Assembly: GCA_035944135.1 (NCBI GenBank)
Contig: DASZBM010000010.1
Coordinates: 868,001-932,000 of the forward strand
DNA from: Acidobacteriaceae bacterium
GTDB taxonomy: Bacteria > Acidobacteriota > Terriglobia > Terriglobales > Acidobacteriaceae
Length of the DNA: 64,000 nucleotides
Reading direction: 5' to 3'
Position numbers and translations under genes: made by a program. This document shows, piece by piece, positions 40,975-50,704 of this stretch (the stretch's first letter is position 1; each line of letters opens with the position of its first letter). Under the pieces are notes generated by a model. The model had not been told where the DNA came from. It saw nothing but the letters and a program-made list of their open reading frames with translations, and did not search any database.

Positions 40975-43509
40975 CTACATCAGGTGAAGTGCGTCGACGT
41001 CGATCGTGACGTTGCGGCGCGGGATATTTGCGGCTTCGATGTGGGCCAGAATGCTGCGGAGCAGGGCGCTGAGGGCGTCACGGCGCTCGGATTTCAGCAG
41101 CATGTGATAGCGGTAGATGCGCTTGATGCGCGGAATCGGTGCGGGCGCGGGGCCAAGGATGCGCACGCTTTCGGGGCGATTGGCGGCGAGCCAACGGGCG
41201 AGTTGCGTGCTGATGGCGAGGACCTCTTCGAGCTGCTCGCTTTGGATGAGCACGTTGGCGAGCGCGGCGAAGGGCGGGTAGCGCATGGCGCGGCGGAAGT
41301 ACATTTCGCGCGCGGCGAAGCCGGTGTAGTCGTGCTCGCGGGCGAATTTGTTGACGTAGTGGTCGGGCTGGTAGGTCTGGACGAGGACGCGGCCGGGTTT
41401 GTCGCCGCGGCCGGCGCGGCCGCTGACCTGCGTGAGGAGCTGGAAGACGCGCTCGGCGGCGCGGAAGTCAGGAAGGCCGAGGGCGAAATCAGCACCGACG
41501 ACACCGACGAGGGTGACACCGTGAATGTCGTGGCCCTTGGCGATCATCTGCGTGCCGACGAGGAGGTTGATCTCGCCGGAGTGCAGGCGCTGGAGGATGC
41601 GCTCCATGTCGCCGCGCGTGCGGACGGTGTCGCGGTCCATGCGGCCGATCCGCGCGTTGGGGAAGAGCTCCTGGAGGCGCTCTTCGCCTTGCTGTGAACC
41701 TGCTCCGAGGAAGAAGAGATGTTCGCTATTGCACTTCGGGCAGTGGCTGGGAACGCCGCGCCGGAAGCCGCAGTAGTGACACTCGAGGCGAGCGCCGACG
41801 CGTGCGGGGCCGCTGAGGTCTGATTCGTCAGAGTGCTTGTGGTAGGTGAGCGAGATGGCGCAGTTTTCGCATTCGATCTTTTCGCCGCAGGAACGGCACA
41901 TGACGACGAAGGAGTAGCCGCGGCGATTGAGGAGGATGATGACCTGCTCGTTGCGGTCTAGCGTGGACTGAGTTTCTTCGATGAGCTGGCGAGCGAAGAG
42001 CTGCTCCTGTCCGGTTTCGCGGAACTCGGCGCGCATGTCGATCATTTCGACGGTGGGAAGCGGGCGGGACTGAACGCGCTCGAGCATCTCGATGCGCGCG
42101 TAGCGGCCGCGCTCGGCGTTGTTCCAGGATTCCAGCGAGGGTGTGGCGGAGCCGAGGACGACTGGTATGCCGAGAAGTTTGGCGCGCATTACGGCGACGT
42201 CGCGGGCGTGGTAGCGCGGGGTTTCTTCCTGCTTATAGGAGCCGTCGTGCTCTTCGTCGACGAGGATGAGGCCGAGTGCTGGCATGGGCGCGAAGACGGC
42301 GCTGCGCGTGCCGACGACGATGCGGGCCTCGCCGCGGCGAATGCGGTGCCACTGCTCGGCGCGCTCGTCGGGCGTGAGCTGCGAGTGGAGGAGGGCGACT
42401 TCGGAGCCGAAGGCTGCGACCATTTGGGCGGCGGTTGCGGGCGTGAGGCCGATTTCGGGGACGAGGAGGAGCGCGGATTTGTTGTTAGCGAGAGCGCGTT
42501 GCATCGCGGCAACGTAGACGGCGGTCTTGCCGGAGCCGGTGACGCCGTAGAGCAGGTGCGGCGCAAAGGTGTTGCGCTGCATGGCGGCGACGATGCTGGC
42601 GAGGGCTTCTGTTTGAGATTCGTTGAGGGTGTGCTCGTGCGCGAAGCGCTTGCCGTGCGTGGCGAGCGAGGTGACGTGGAAGGCCTGCGCGGCTTCTTCG
42701 AGGCGGATGAGGCCGCGGCGCACGAGCGTGTTGACGGTGGAGTCGGGAACGCCGCGGCGAGAGAGGCGCGTGCGCAGTTCGCGAAGGAGTTCACGGCCGC
42801 CGCAGCCGGCGAGTTCGGCCATGACGGCGAGTTGGTTGTCGTTGAGCTTGGGCAGGCGTTTGTTAGGTTGTGAGGCTTCGGGGGTTTGCTCGGCCGATTC
42901 ACTTTCAAGGACGGCGACGGTTTCGAGGCGGCGGGCGTCGCGCTGTTCGGTGAGGGGTTCGCGGAGGAGCCAGCGCTTCTTCACCATCGCGTCGAGCATG
43001 GCTTTGTTTGCGCCGGTGGCGGAACGAATGGCGGAGAGCTTGGCGGACTCGCCGGGCTCGAGGTAGTTGAGGACGGCGTACTCGCGGTTCTGGTCTTCGG
43101 GGCTGAGGCGCGAACGCCGCGAGGAGCCTTTCACGGAGCCTTCGTAGAGGACGTTGCGGCCCTGCTCGGCGATGCGGTAGACCCAGTGGCGGCGGACCTC
43201 GGCGGTGAGTGGAAGCATGCCGCGAAGGACTTCACCAAGCGGCGCGCAGTAGTACTGCGCGATCCAGCGGGCGAGTTCGAGGAGCTCGGGTGAGAGCAAT
43301 GCGGCGTCGTCGAGGAGGCGCTCGATGCGTTTGGTCTCGATCTCGGGCGCGGGTGGGTTGTCATGCAGGGCGACGACAACGCCGAGGAGGCGCTGGCCGG
43401 AAAAGGGGACGAGGACGCGTGCGCCGACTTCGGCGGTGAGATCGCCGAGCGAGTAGGTGAAGGCGCGGTCGAGAGGGACCGGCAGCGCGACGTCAGCGTA
43501 GAGGGGCAC
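40975..43509 (-). CDS. priA: Primosomal replication protein N' (PriA helicase)
   Basis: A Superfamily 2 helicase that restarts stalled replication forks. From the GTG at 43509 the product is 844 residues and begins VPLYADVALPVPLDRAFTYS, matching the PriA N-terminal DNA-binding domain. Walker A is YGVTGSGKT, DEAH-type Walker B is LILVDEEHDGSYKQ. The zinc cysteines lie in CRSCGEKIECENC and CHYCGFRRGVPSHCPKC. The frame is open 46 codons further to 43647, but that extension would overlap the divergent Imm26-like gene and lacks PriA similarity. Confidence 0.93.
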   Translation of the reverse strand: MPLYADVALPVPLDRAFTYSLGDLTAEVGARVLVPFSGQRLLGVVVALHDNPPAPEIETKRIERLLDDAALLSPELLELARWIAQYYCAPLGEVLRGMLPLTAEVRRHWVYRIAEQGRNVLYEGSVKGSSRRSRLSPEDQNREYAVLNYLEPGESAKLSAIRSATGANKAMLDAMVKKRWLLREPLTEQRDARRLETVAVLESESAEQTPEASQPNKRLPKLNDNQLAVMAELAGCGGRELLRELRTRLSRRGVPDSTVNTLVRRGLIRLEEAAQAFHVTSLATHGKRFAHEHTLNESQTEALASIVAAMQRNTFAPHLLYGVTGSGKTAVYVAAMQRALANNKSALLLVPEIGLTPATAAQMVAAFGSEVALLHSQLTPDERAEQWHRIRRGEARIVVGTRSAVFAPMPALGLILVDEEHDGSYKQEETPRYHARDVAVMRAKLLGIPVVLGSATPSLESWNNAERGRYARIEMLERVQSRPLPTVEMIDMRAEFRETGQEQLFARQLIEETQSTLDRNEQVIILLNRRGYSFVVMCRSCGEKIECENCAISLTYHKHSDESDLSGPARVGARLECHYCGFRRGVPSHCPKCNSEHLFFLGAGSQQGEERLQELFPNARIGRMDRDTVRTRGDMERILQRLHSGEINLLVGTQMIAKGHDIHGVTLVGVVGADFALGLPDFRAAERVFQLLTQVSGRAGRGDKPGRVLVQTYQPDHYVNKFAREHDYTGFAAREMYFRRAMRYPPFAALANVLIQSEQLEEVLAISTQLARWLAANRPESVRILGPAPAPIPRIKRIYRYHMLLKSERRDALSALLRSILAHIEAANIPRRNVTIDVDALHLM

Positions 43510-43611
43510 GAGTTCTAGTTTAGGTGGACATGATGGGCCGGACTGTTGAGATCGCGAATCAGCGTGGGCATTGATGGTGTCTAACGAGACAGTTGGGTCT
43601 AAACTCCGCTC

Positions 43612-44169
43612 ATGCACTCTTTGACTTCGCTCGAAGAAGCAAACCAAGTGACAGCAGTTCGGCTCTGCGAGAAACGACAGAAGTCTTTGCCCGGAGACTT
43701 ATTTCGTCTCTCCCCTGTACCAGGAGTCTTTGCGTGGGGCCGGCATATCAAGACGACGAAGTTCTTCGGAACGGACTTCGATTCGTCTCTGGTGTACATC
43801 TATGACGCTGTCGGTCCGGAGCGCCCGAGTCGAGAACATTTGCGCCCGTCAAATCTGCTGCTTGGACCTGCTGTGGTTAACCATCTTGGTTGGTCACGCG
43901 GCTATTGGGAGATTATCTGCAGCGAGCCGATCAGTAAGCCTGACGTGCTGCGTCGGCATTTGTTCGTGAGATATCGCGGAACCGGTGCCAAAGATTACGA
44001 AATCGTTGATGAAAATGGCCGAAAGGTGCAGCGAGGGAACTTCTTGAGGCCGATTGACCCGCGTAGCTTGATGCATGCGGGTTTTTTCGAACTTCAACCA
44101 TATCGACTGGCTTGTGCGAGGAATTCTAGAAGAACGAGGAGTTATATCCAGGTCCTAGCGCAAGCATAA
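43612..44169 (+). CDS. Immunity protein 26 (Imm26)-like protein
   Basis: The 185-residue protein has the Imm26 pattern: GDLFRLSPVPGVFAWGRHIK near residues 28-47, then a YIYD strand, LLLGPAVVNHLGWSRGYWEI and a DYEIVDENG hairpin. Imm26 proteins protect against nuclease-type polymorphic toxins. No toxin, Rhs, CDI or T6SS gene is visible nearby, so it is an orphan. Base composition looks less GC-rich than in its neighbours, suggesting recent acquisition. The assignment is by pattern recognition; no RBS is obvious. Confidence 0.65.
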   Translation: MHSLTSLEEANQVTAVRLCEKRQKSLPGDLFRLSPVPGVFAWGRHIKTTKFFGTDFDSSLVYIYDAVGPERPSREHLRPSNLLLGPAVVNHLGWSRGYWEIICSEPISKPDVLRRHLFVRYRGTGAKDYEIVDENGRKVQRGNFLRPIDPRSLMHAGFFELQPYRLACARNSRRTRSYIQVLAQA

Positions 44170-44190
44170 TGGGCAGCTGGAATATACGGT

Positions 44191-45141
44191 TCAGCCGCGC
44201 GGGGTGAGAGCAGCGGTCAGTTTCTTGATCTCTTTCGCTTGTGCCTTCTTGTCTTCGAGGAGTTTTTCGACGCGATCCGGAACGTCGGCGCGGGAGACGG
44301 TGAGGGTGCGGGCGACGGTGTCGAGGAGCGTGTAGTCGCGGCGGGCGGAGCGGATGGCGCGGAGGCCGCAGACGAACTCCACGCGCCAGCCGTTGCGGAC
44401 CTTTTCGACCCGGCGGAGGAGGATGGAGCCGATCTCGCCGGTGCTGCGGACGTGGGTGCCGCCGCAGGCGTTGAACTCGATGCCCTGCATTTGAACGATG
44501 CGGAAGGGGCCTTCGAGCGGCGGGAGCTTGCGGAGGTCGCCGCGCGCGAGCATCTGTTCGGCCAGTGGTCGCTCGACCCAGTGGGTGATGAGTGGACGGT
44601 TCTCGTAGACGACTCGGTTGGTGGTTTCTTCGACGCGGCGGAGATCCTCTTCGCTAAGCTTGTCCATCCCTTCGGGGAGGGTAAGGTCGATGGTGGAGCT
44701 TTCGGCGCCGAGGTGGAACGAGACGGTGCGCGCGTTGAGCTCGCGCAGGAAGATGGCGGAGAGGAGATGCTGGCCGGAGTGCTGCTGCTCGTGGTCGGTG
44801 CGGCGGTCGAAGTCGATCTTGCCGGTGATCTCGGTGCCTTCGGTGAGGGGTTTGCGGACGAAGTGCCAGACTTCGCCGGATTCATCTTCCAGGACGCGCT
44901 CTACGGGGATCTCAAGCGTAGTGCCGCTGGGCGCGGTGGCGATGAGGACGCCGATGTCCCAGGGTTGGCCGCCGCCTTCCGGGTAGAAGGCGGTGCGGTC
45001 GAGCGCGACCTGCCAGAGCTGTGCGGAGTCGGGCGGCGCAGCGGGATCTTTGTCGACGAGGCGGATGTCGCTGATATGTGCGGTGAACTCGAGGATAGGC
45101 GAGTCGTAATAGAGGCGCTGGGAGGTGGTTTGCGTGGGCAT
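44191..45141 (-). CDS. Alanyl-tRNA editing protein (AlaX-type)
   Basis: A 316-residue stand-alone editing enzyme that clears serine or glycine mischarged tRNA-Ala. The first zinc motif is HSGQH (H121, H125) and the second CGGTH (C226, H230). The N-terminal AFYPEGGGQPWDIG block is typical of AlaX-M/L proteins. A C-terminal coiled-coil-like tail (VEKLLEDKKAQAKEIKK) follows. It lies 6 bases downstream of fbp and is probably co-transcribed with it. It is convergent with the Imm26-like gene. Confidence 0.92.
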   Translation of the reverse strand: MPTQTTSQRLYYDSPILEFTAHISDIRLVDKDPAAPPDSAQLWQVALDRTAFYPEGGGQPWDIGVLIATAPSGTTLEIPVERVLEDESGEVWHFVRKPLTEGTEITGKIDFDRRTDHEQQHSGQHLLSAIFLRELNARTVSFHLGAESSTIDLTLPEGMDKLSEEDLRRVEETTNRVVYENRPLITHWVERPLAEQMLARGDLRKLPPLEGPFRIVQMQGIEFNACGGTHVRSTGEIGSILLRRVEKVRNGWRVEFVCGLRAIRSARRDYTLLDTVARTLTVSRADVPDRVEKLLEDKKAQAKEIKKLTAALTPRG

Positions 45142-45147
45142 TAAATC

Positions 45148-46155
45148 TCAGCCTTCTTTCCTTACATATGCAGCTTCTTTTGCCACGAGAGACTGCAGGG
45201 CTTCGACTTCGACGCGGCTCCCGACGACGAAGGAAGTGCGCTGATGGATGGATTCGGGTTGGAGATCGAGGATGCGGTGTTCGCCGTTGATGGCGGCGCC
45301 ACCGGCCTGCTCAGCGATGAAGGCGAGTGGGTTGGCTTCGTAGAGGAGACGGAGCTTGCCTTTCAACGCCTTTTGTGTGGGCGGGTAGAGGAAGACGCCT
45401 CCTTTGAGGAGCGTGCGATGGAAGTCTGCGACGAGGCTGCCGATGTACCGCGAGCTGTAGGCCTGGCCGTTGAGCTGGCCGCGACGGAGGCGATTGACGA
45501 ACTGCTGATAGGGAAGCGGCCATGTGGTCTCATTCGCTTCGTTTGTGGAGTAGTAGGGGCCTTGCTCGGGCATGTGCATCTCTTCGTTGGTGAGGACGAA
45601 GGCGCCAATGGAGTGATCGAGTGTGAAGCCGTGCACGCCGTTGCCGGCGGTGTAGACCAGCATCGTGGATGGGCCGTAGACGACATAACCGGCGGCGACC
45701 TGCTTGTGACCGGGTTGCAGGATGGCGGTTTCGAGGTTTTCGCCAGGGAGCCGTTTATGGATGCTGAAGATGGTACCGACGTTGACGTTGACGTCGATGT
45801 TGGAGGAGCCATCGAGCGGGTCGAAGACGACGATGTATTTGCCTGATTCGGGGTCGGCGTTGATGATGACCGGTTCTTCGTTTTCTTCGCTGACGAGCGC
45901 GGCGACCGAGTCGCGACCGCCGAGAGTGTGGAGAAGAACTTCATTGGCGTAGACATCGAGCTTCTGCTGAACCTCGCCCTGGACGTTTATGGAGCCCTTC
46001 GCGCCGAGGGTGTCGCTTAGTCCACCGAGGCGGATCTTGGCTTCAACCATCTTGGTGGCGAGCGTGATACCGCTGAGCAGCCAGGAGAAGGTGCCGCTGG
46101 CCTCTTTGAAGTTTTCCTGCTGTTGGCGGATGTGCTGCTGCACGCTGGTGATCAT
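45148..46155 (-). CDS. fbp: Fructose-1,6-bisphosphatase, class I
   Basis: A 335-residue gluconeogenic enzyme. The metal and phosphate site has YIVVFDPLDGSSNIDVNVNV with the DPLDGSSN signature; GAKGSINVQGEVQQKLDVYA and GGVFLYPPTQKALKGKLRLL form the rest of the FBPase core. The N-terminal AMP-type region is retained. It is divergent from the M24 peptidase (64 bases apart) and leads the alanyl-tRNA editing gene. Confidence 0.96.
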   Translation of the reverse strand: MITSVQQHIRQQQENFKEASGTFSWLLSGITLATKMVEAKIRLGGLSDTLGAKGSINVQGEVQQKLDVYANEVLLHTLGGRDSVAALVSEENEEPVIINADPESGKYIVVFDPLDGSSNIDVNVNVGTIFSIHKRLPGENLETAILQPGHKQVAAGYVVYGPSTMLVYTAGNGVHGFTLDHSIGAFVLTNEEMHMPEQGPYYSTNEANETTWPLPYQQFVNRLRRGQLNGQAYSSRYIGSLVADFHRTLLKGGVFLYPPTQKALKGKLRLLYEANPLAFIAEQAGGAAINGEHRILDLQPESIHQRTSFVVGSRVEVEALQSLVAKEAAYVRKEG

Positions 46156-46219
46156 GGGGGCAGATAGCTCCTGAGGCTCCTGATATTAGGGTATTCGGTG
46201 GTGCGCCTACAATGCAGGG

Positions 46220-47527
46220 ATGTTCTCGAGGCGAAAATTTGTTCTTTATACGGCTGCGGGTGCGCCCACATTTGCTTTGGATGCGCAGAAGCGCGGCGGT
46301 CAGGCGGCGCTGTGTCCCGCGTGTCCCGAGGAGGGCCTGCCGGCGCCGATTATGGCGCTGACGGACCGGCGCAAGGACATTGTGCCGATCACGGTGAGTG
46401 AGCGGAACTCTCGGCTGGACCGCGCGCGAGACCTGATGACGGCGACCAAGATTGATGCGATTGTGATTACGACGGGGGCATCGCTGGTGTATTACACCGG
46501 TGCGCATTGGGGGCAGTCGGAGCGGCTGTTTTGTTATGTGCTGCCGCGGGCGGCCGCGCCGTTTCTGATATGTCCGGCGTTTGAACGGGATCGCGCGGCG
46601 GAGCTGCTGGCGAACTTTCCCGAGCGAGAGTCGACGCTATCGTACTTCTGGCAGGAGAACGAAAGCCCATTTGACTTGATGCGGCGAGCGCTCAGCGAAT
46701 CGGCCGTGAAGACCGGGAATCTGGGAATTGAGGAGCACACGCAGTTTGAGTTTTCGCATGCGATGGCGAAGGCGTGTCCGGCGATGACGATTGTGTCGGC
46801 GACACCGGTAACCGCGGGTTGCAGGATGATCAAGTCGGCGGCGGAGTTGGCGCTTCTGAAGCTGGCGAATGAGATTACGTTGAGCGTGTATCGGGCGGTG
46901 TATCAGTCGTGCGCACCGGGTGATACGAACCGGCGTGTGACGGAGCTGATCGACAAGGCGTATGCGCGCTGCGGTGTGCATGGCGAGGCTTCGCTGAATG
47001 TGGGGCCTTATTCAGCGGTGCCGCACGGAAGCGCGCAGACGCAGACGATACGCGAAGGCGACATTGTGATGGTCGACGATGGATGCACGTGCGATGGATA
47101 TACATCGGACATTACGCGGAGTTGGGTCTACGGGAAAGCGAGCGATGAGCAGCGCAAGGTGTTTGATATCGTGCACCGCGCGCAGAGTGCAGCGCTGGCC
47201 GCGGCGCGACCGGGCGTAGAAGCGCAGGCTGTCGATGCGGCGGCACGCAAGGTGATTGCGGATGCAGGCTATGGGCCGGGGTATGACTACTTCACGCATC
47301 GCGTGGGCCACGGCATCGGGCTGGACATGCATGAGTGGCCGTATCTCGTGCAGGGAAATACGACCTTGTTGCAGAAGAGCATGGTGTTCTCAGATGAGCC
47401 GGGGATCTACCAGCGTGGGAAGTTCGGTGTGCGGCTTGAGGACGACATGCACATAACGGAGAACGGTGCGGAGTTGTTTACGCCGCAGAGCCCGAGCCTG
47501 GAGAAGCCGTTCGATCAAGCTTCCTGA
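46220..47527 (+). CDS. Tat-exported Xaa-Pro peptidase (M24 family)
   Basis: The 435-residue product starts FSRRKFVLYTAAGAPTFALD, a Tat-type leader with two cysteines just after it (LCPACPEEGLPAP). The creatinase-like N-terminal domain covers 60-190. The pita-bread catalytic domain has metal ligands in DIVMVDDGCTCDGYTSDITR, HRVGHGIGLDMHEWPYL, FSDEPGIYQ and RLEDDMHITENGAELF. M24 enzymes remove N-terminal residues preceding proline. Export is unusual for the family. A 17-bp terminator follows. Confidence 0.9.
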   Translation: MFSRRKFVLYTAAGAPTFALDAQKRGGQAALCPACPEEGLPAPIMALTDRRKDIVPITVSERNSRLDRARDLMTATKIDAIVITTGASLVYYTGAHWGQSERLFCYVLPRAAAPFLICPAFERDRAAELLANFPERESTLSYFWQENESPFDLMRRALSESAVKTGNLGIEEHTQFEFSHAMAKACPAMTIVSATPVTAGCRMIKSAAELALLKLANEITLSVYRAVYQSCAPGDTNRRVTELIDKAYARCGVHGEASLNVGPYSAVPHGSAQTQTIREGDIVMVDDGCTCDGYTSDITRSWVYGKASDEQRKVFDIVHRAQSAALAAARPGVEAQAVDAAARKVIADAGYGPGYDYFTHRVGHGIGLDMHEWPYLVQGNTTLLQKSMVFSDEPGIYQRGKFGVRLEDDMHITENGAELFTPQSPSLEKPFDQAS

Positions 47528-47538
47528 TTTTGGGTCGG

Positions 47539-47579
47539 AAGGGAAGAGCCGCCGGTGATTGCCCGGCGGCTCTTCCCTT
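47539..47579. terminator. Bidirectional terminator between M24 and CocE-type genes
   Basis: A 17-bp perfect stem AAGGGAAGAGCCGCCGG (47539-47555)/CCGGCGGCTCTTCCCTT (47563-47579) has a 7-base loop. It separates two convergent genes. Confidence 0.88.
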
Positions 47580-47593
47580 CGCGTGCGTCGAGG

Positions 47594-49558
47594 TTAGCGC
47601 GGCATCACAAGCAGCTCGATACCGCTGGCTGCGTCGGCTTGATGGAAGATGGTTTCTGTTGCTTTGTGAAAGTCCTCGGGTTTCGCTTTGTAGATATCCA
47701 TGAAGACCTGAGGATTGCGATCGACGAGCGGGAACCACGAGCTCTGAATCTGCACCATGATGCGATGCCCCTTCAGAAACGTGTGGTTGATGTCCTGCAT
47801 CGTGAAGTCGACGTCTGTCACTTTGCCGGGCGTGAGCGGCTCGGGGTGCTCCCATGAGTTCCGGAATTTCGCGCGGAAGGGTTCGCCGCGAACGAGCATC
47901 TGGTAGCCCTGCAAGAAGACAGGAGGCGCGCCGGTGACGCGCTTTCCTTCGTTCTCCTCGTCTGGAGCTTTGTAGTTTTCGGGATAGACGTCGATGAGCT
48001 TCACGATGAAGTCGGAATCCGTTCCGGTCGAGGTGATCTTCAGGTGCGGCTTGATTGGACCGACGACCGTGACGTCTTGCGTGAGCGGCTCGGTCTGGTA
48101 GACGAGGACGTCTCCGCGGTGTGTGGCGAAGCGCTGATCGTCATCCATGTAACGCTGCGGGACATCGGTGTCTGTGATGTACGGCACAAACGGTACCGGA
48201 TGTGCAGGATCACTGACGTACTGATCGCTGCTGGCGGTTGCGGTAGGCGCGGACCACGAAAGCCTGCCGTCATGCTGAAGGTAGAGAGTTTTGGAGACAG
48301 CCTGCTTCGGCGGCCATGAGCCGTACTTCTTCCAGACATCGGAGCCGGTTTCGAAGGTGTACGCCTTTGGCAGAGCTGTCCATGGCTTGTCCTTTAGCCA
48401 GTGTGCAAAGAATGGAGCTTCGATATTGTCGCGATAGAAAGCTGAGGGGCTGTCGGGGAAGGTGATGTCGCCGAGACGATTGCCGGGGCCGCGCGACCAT
48501 CCACCATGCACCCACGGGCCCTCGACGAGAGTGTTCTCCGGGGCGTCAGGGCTGAGCTTCTCGATGGAGTGAAAAAGCTTCACGGGGCCGGCGAGATCCT
48601 CGGCATCGAACAAGCCGCCGACCTCAAGCACAGCGGCTTTTACACCGTGCATGTGCGGCGTGAGATTGCGGATCTGCCAGTAATCGTCGTAGGTAGTGTG
48701 CGCGACCTGGTCGTGAAAGTACGGGTTAGTGCCTCCTGCGGGCGAGTCGAGGTTCGCGAGCGTGTCCATATGGAGGTAGTAGGTGTAGGCGTCGTGTGTG
48801 GGGAACTCGAATTTATTCTTCGATTCTTTCGTGAGCGGGTTCTTCTGCGGCGCAAAGAAAGGCGCGTAGAAGGAATGGTTGGCGTCGAGCATGAACGCTC
48901 CGCCGTGGTAGGAATCGTCACCCATCCAAAGATCCATGATGGGAGCCTGCGGGCTTGCGGCCTTGATGGCAGGATGGCTGTCGACGATGCTGGCCGCGGC
49001 GTAAAAACCGGGATAGCTGATTCCGAGAATGCCCACCTTAGCGTTGTTGTTGGGAATATTTTTCAGAAGCCAATCGACCGTGTCGTACATGTCTGTCGAT
49101 TCGTCGATACCTTTGCCGTCCTTTGAGGGCGTCATCTCAAGCCAGTGACCTTCGCTGTCCCAGCGGCCACGCACATCCTGGCAGACGAGGATGTAGCCGT
49201 CATGGATGAGGTTGAGATTGTTTGTGACATGCGGCTGAAGGACATTGTTACCGTAGTTGCCGCAACTGTATGGCGTGCGCGACATGAGGAACGGATACGG
49301 GCCGTGGTCGGCGAACTGCTCTGAAATGGGCGTGTACACGACGGTGTAAAGCTTGACGCCATCGCGCATCGGCACGCGGTACTCGTGCTTGGTGTAGTGG
49401 GATTTGTAGAACTCGTCGAGCTGACGCCGCTGGTCTGGCTGCGAAGGCTGGCTCAAGGACGGCGAGGCCGGAGGTGTGGGGGTTTGCGCGAAGCCGAGGC
49501 CCATCGAAGTGAAGAGAAAAATTGCTGCGATTGCGTGCCCGCTTCGAGCAAGCGCCAT
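47594..49558 (-). CDS. Secreted CocE/NonD family serine hydrolase (X-Pro dipeptidyl-peptidase-like)
   Basis: A 654-residue exported protein. The ATG at 49558 has GGAGG 7 bases upstream and starts a signal peptide (ALARSGHAIAAIFLFTSMGL). The frame runs 155 codons further up without domain sequence. The alpha/beta hydrolase has the nucleophile elbow GILGISYPGFYAA, then GPWVHGGWSRGPG with the catalytic His region and a C-terminal jelly-roll (LKITSTGTDSDFIVKLIDVY). This family hydrolyses acyl esters or N-terminal X-Pro dipeptides; substrate unknown. Confidence 0.92.
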   Translation of the reverse strand: MALARSGHAIAAIFLFTSMGLGFAQTPTPPASPSLSQPSQPDQRRQLDEFYKSHYTKHEYRVPMRDGVKLYTVVYTPISEQFADHGPYPFLMSRTPYSCGNYGNNVLQPHVTNNLNLIHDGYILVCQDVRGRWDSEGHWLEMTPSKDGKGIDESTDMYDTVDWLLKNIPNNNAKVGILGISYPGFYAAASIVDSHPAIKAASPQAPIMDLWMGDDSYHGGAFMLDANHSFYAPFFAPQKNPLTKESKNKFEFPTHDAYTYYLHMDTLANLDSPAGGTNPYFHDQVAHTTYDDYWQIRNLTPHMHGVKAAVLEVGGLFDAEDLAGPVKLFHSIEKLSPDAPENTLVEGPWVHGGWSRGPGNRLGDITFPDSPSAFYRDNIEAPFFAHWLKDKPWTALPKAYTFETGSDVWKKYGSWPPKQAVSKTLYLQHDGRLSWSAPTATASSDQYVSDPAHPVPFVPYITDTDVPQRYMDDDQRFATHRGDVLVYQTEPLTQDVTVVGPIKPHLKITSTGTDSDFIVKLIDVYPENYKAPDEENEGKRVTGAPPVFLQGYQMLVRGEPFRAKFRNSWEHPEPLTPGKVTDVDFTMQDINHTFLKGHRIMVQIQSSWFPLVDRNPQVFMDIYKAKPEDFHKATETIFHQADAASGIELLVMPR

Positions 49559-49645
49559 TCGAAATCCTCCATGGATGCTGTCTGTTTTGGCTGCAAAAGG
49601 ATTGTAGCTGTTTGCGCCACGGTGGCTTTGAGATAATGCGGTTCG

Positions 49646-50701
49646 ATGCTGTGGCCGAATGCCATTGCGAGGGCTACGTTGCAGACCTGCGTATGGGCCG
49701 GTGTGCTGCTGGCACCGTGCTGCCGGGCGCAACAGGACGAGAAGCCCGTGTTTACGCTGAAGGTGTATACGAACCTCGTGCAGGTGCCTACGCTCGTGCT
49801 GGACCACGACCGGCAACCGCTTCCGCCGATCGACTTTCGCCGCTTTCTCGTGAGCCTGGATCAAGGCAAGAAGTTCGTGCCAACCAACGTGCGGATGGAG
49901 GGCGAAGACCCGCTGGAGTTGGCAATTCTGCTGGATGTGAGCGGGTCGCAGCGGCATCTGATCGAGAGCTTCGCGGATGCGGTTGGGGGGATGGCAGCGA
50001 AGTCGCTGCACGCGCAGGACCACGTATCAATCTACGCCTTGAACTGTAGCCTGATTCGCTCAGCGCTGCTGGTGCCGGCCGAACCTGAGCGCGTTAAGGA
50101 CGCGGTTCAAAGGGCGCTGAGTGCGCCCGGGTTGAACACGACCAAGAGTGGCGCCACATGCCGCGATCATGTGTATCTGTTGGGTGCGATGGTTGCGGTG
50201 GTGAAGGAGTTGAGGGGAAGCCCGGGACGCCCCGTGGTGCTTGTCGTCAGCGGAGGAGGGGATTCGGGGAGCACAATCACCTGGAGCGGACTGCACACCT
50301 TTGCTGCGGGCGAAGGCGTTGCGCTGTTCGGGATGAACGATGGCTATTCAGATCCGCAAAGTGTGTGGAGAGCTGAGACGACAGATCCCTTCCGTGGCCT
50401 GTGCGAATCGACCGGTGGCATTGTGATGGAGGCGAGTGGCCGCGATCTGCAGAAGAGATTGCAGCAGTGGATTGCAATGCTGCGTAATCGCTACGTTGTG
50501 GAGTTCCCACGTCCGCAGCAGTTGAGCACAGGAGCGCACAACATCGAAGTCTCGGTTAAGCGGGACGGCCTGGCGTTTGTGACGCTTGCGGGTGTTTCGG
50601 TGAGTTTGCCTGACCCGAAGGTGACGAGTGATCCGAACTACATACCGTCACAACAGGGTGCGGATATTCCGGTGGGCACCAGGCGCCCACCTCAGCACTG
50701 A
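49646..50701 (+). CDS. Secreted VWFA-related domain protein, second member
   Basis: A 351-residue exported protein with signal peptide near MLWPNAIARATLQTCVWAGV. The VWA fold carries the MIDAS DVSGS in LELAILLDVSGSQRHLIES (residues 90-110) and a VVLVVSGGGDSGS strand. The first strand region KVYTNLVQVPTLVLDHDRQP is the same N-terminal signature as in the gene at 5762. Unlike that gene it keeps a canonical MIDAS, so metal-dependent ligand binding is more likely. It is divergent from the CocE-type gene. Confidence 0.85.
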   Translation: MLWPNAIARATLQTCVWAGVLLAPCCRAQQDEKPVFTLKVYTNLVQVPTLVLDHDRQPLPPIDFRRFLVSLDQGKKFVPTNVRMEGEDPLELAILLDVSGSQRHLIESFADAVGGMAAKSLHAQDHVSIYALNCSLIRSALLVPAEPERVKDAVQRALSAPGLNTTKSGATCRDHVYLLGAMVAVVKELRGSPGRPVVLVVSGGGDSGSTITWSGLHTFAAGEGVALFGMNDGYSDPQSVWRAETTDPFRGLCESTGGIVMEASGRDLQKRLQQWIAMLRNRYVVEFPRPQQLSTGAHNIEVSVKRDGLAFVTLAGVSVSLPDPKVTSDPNYIPSQQGADIPVGTRRPPQH

Positions 50702-50704
50702 AGA

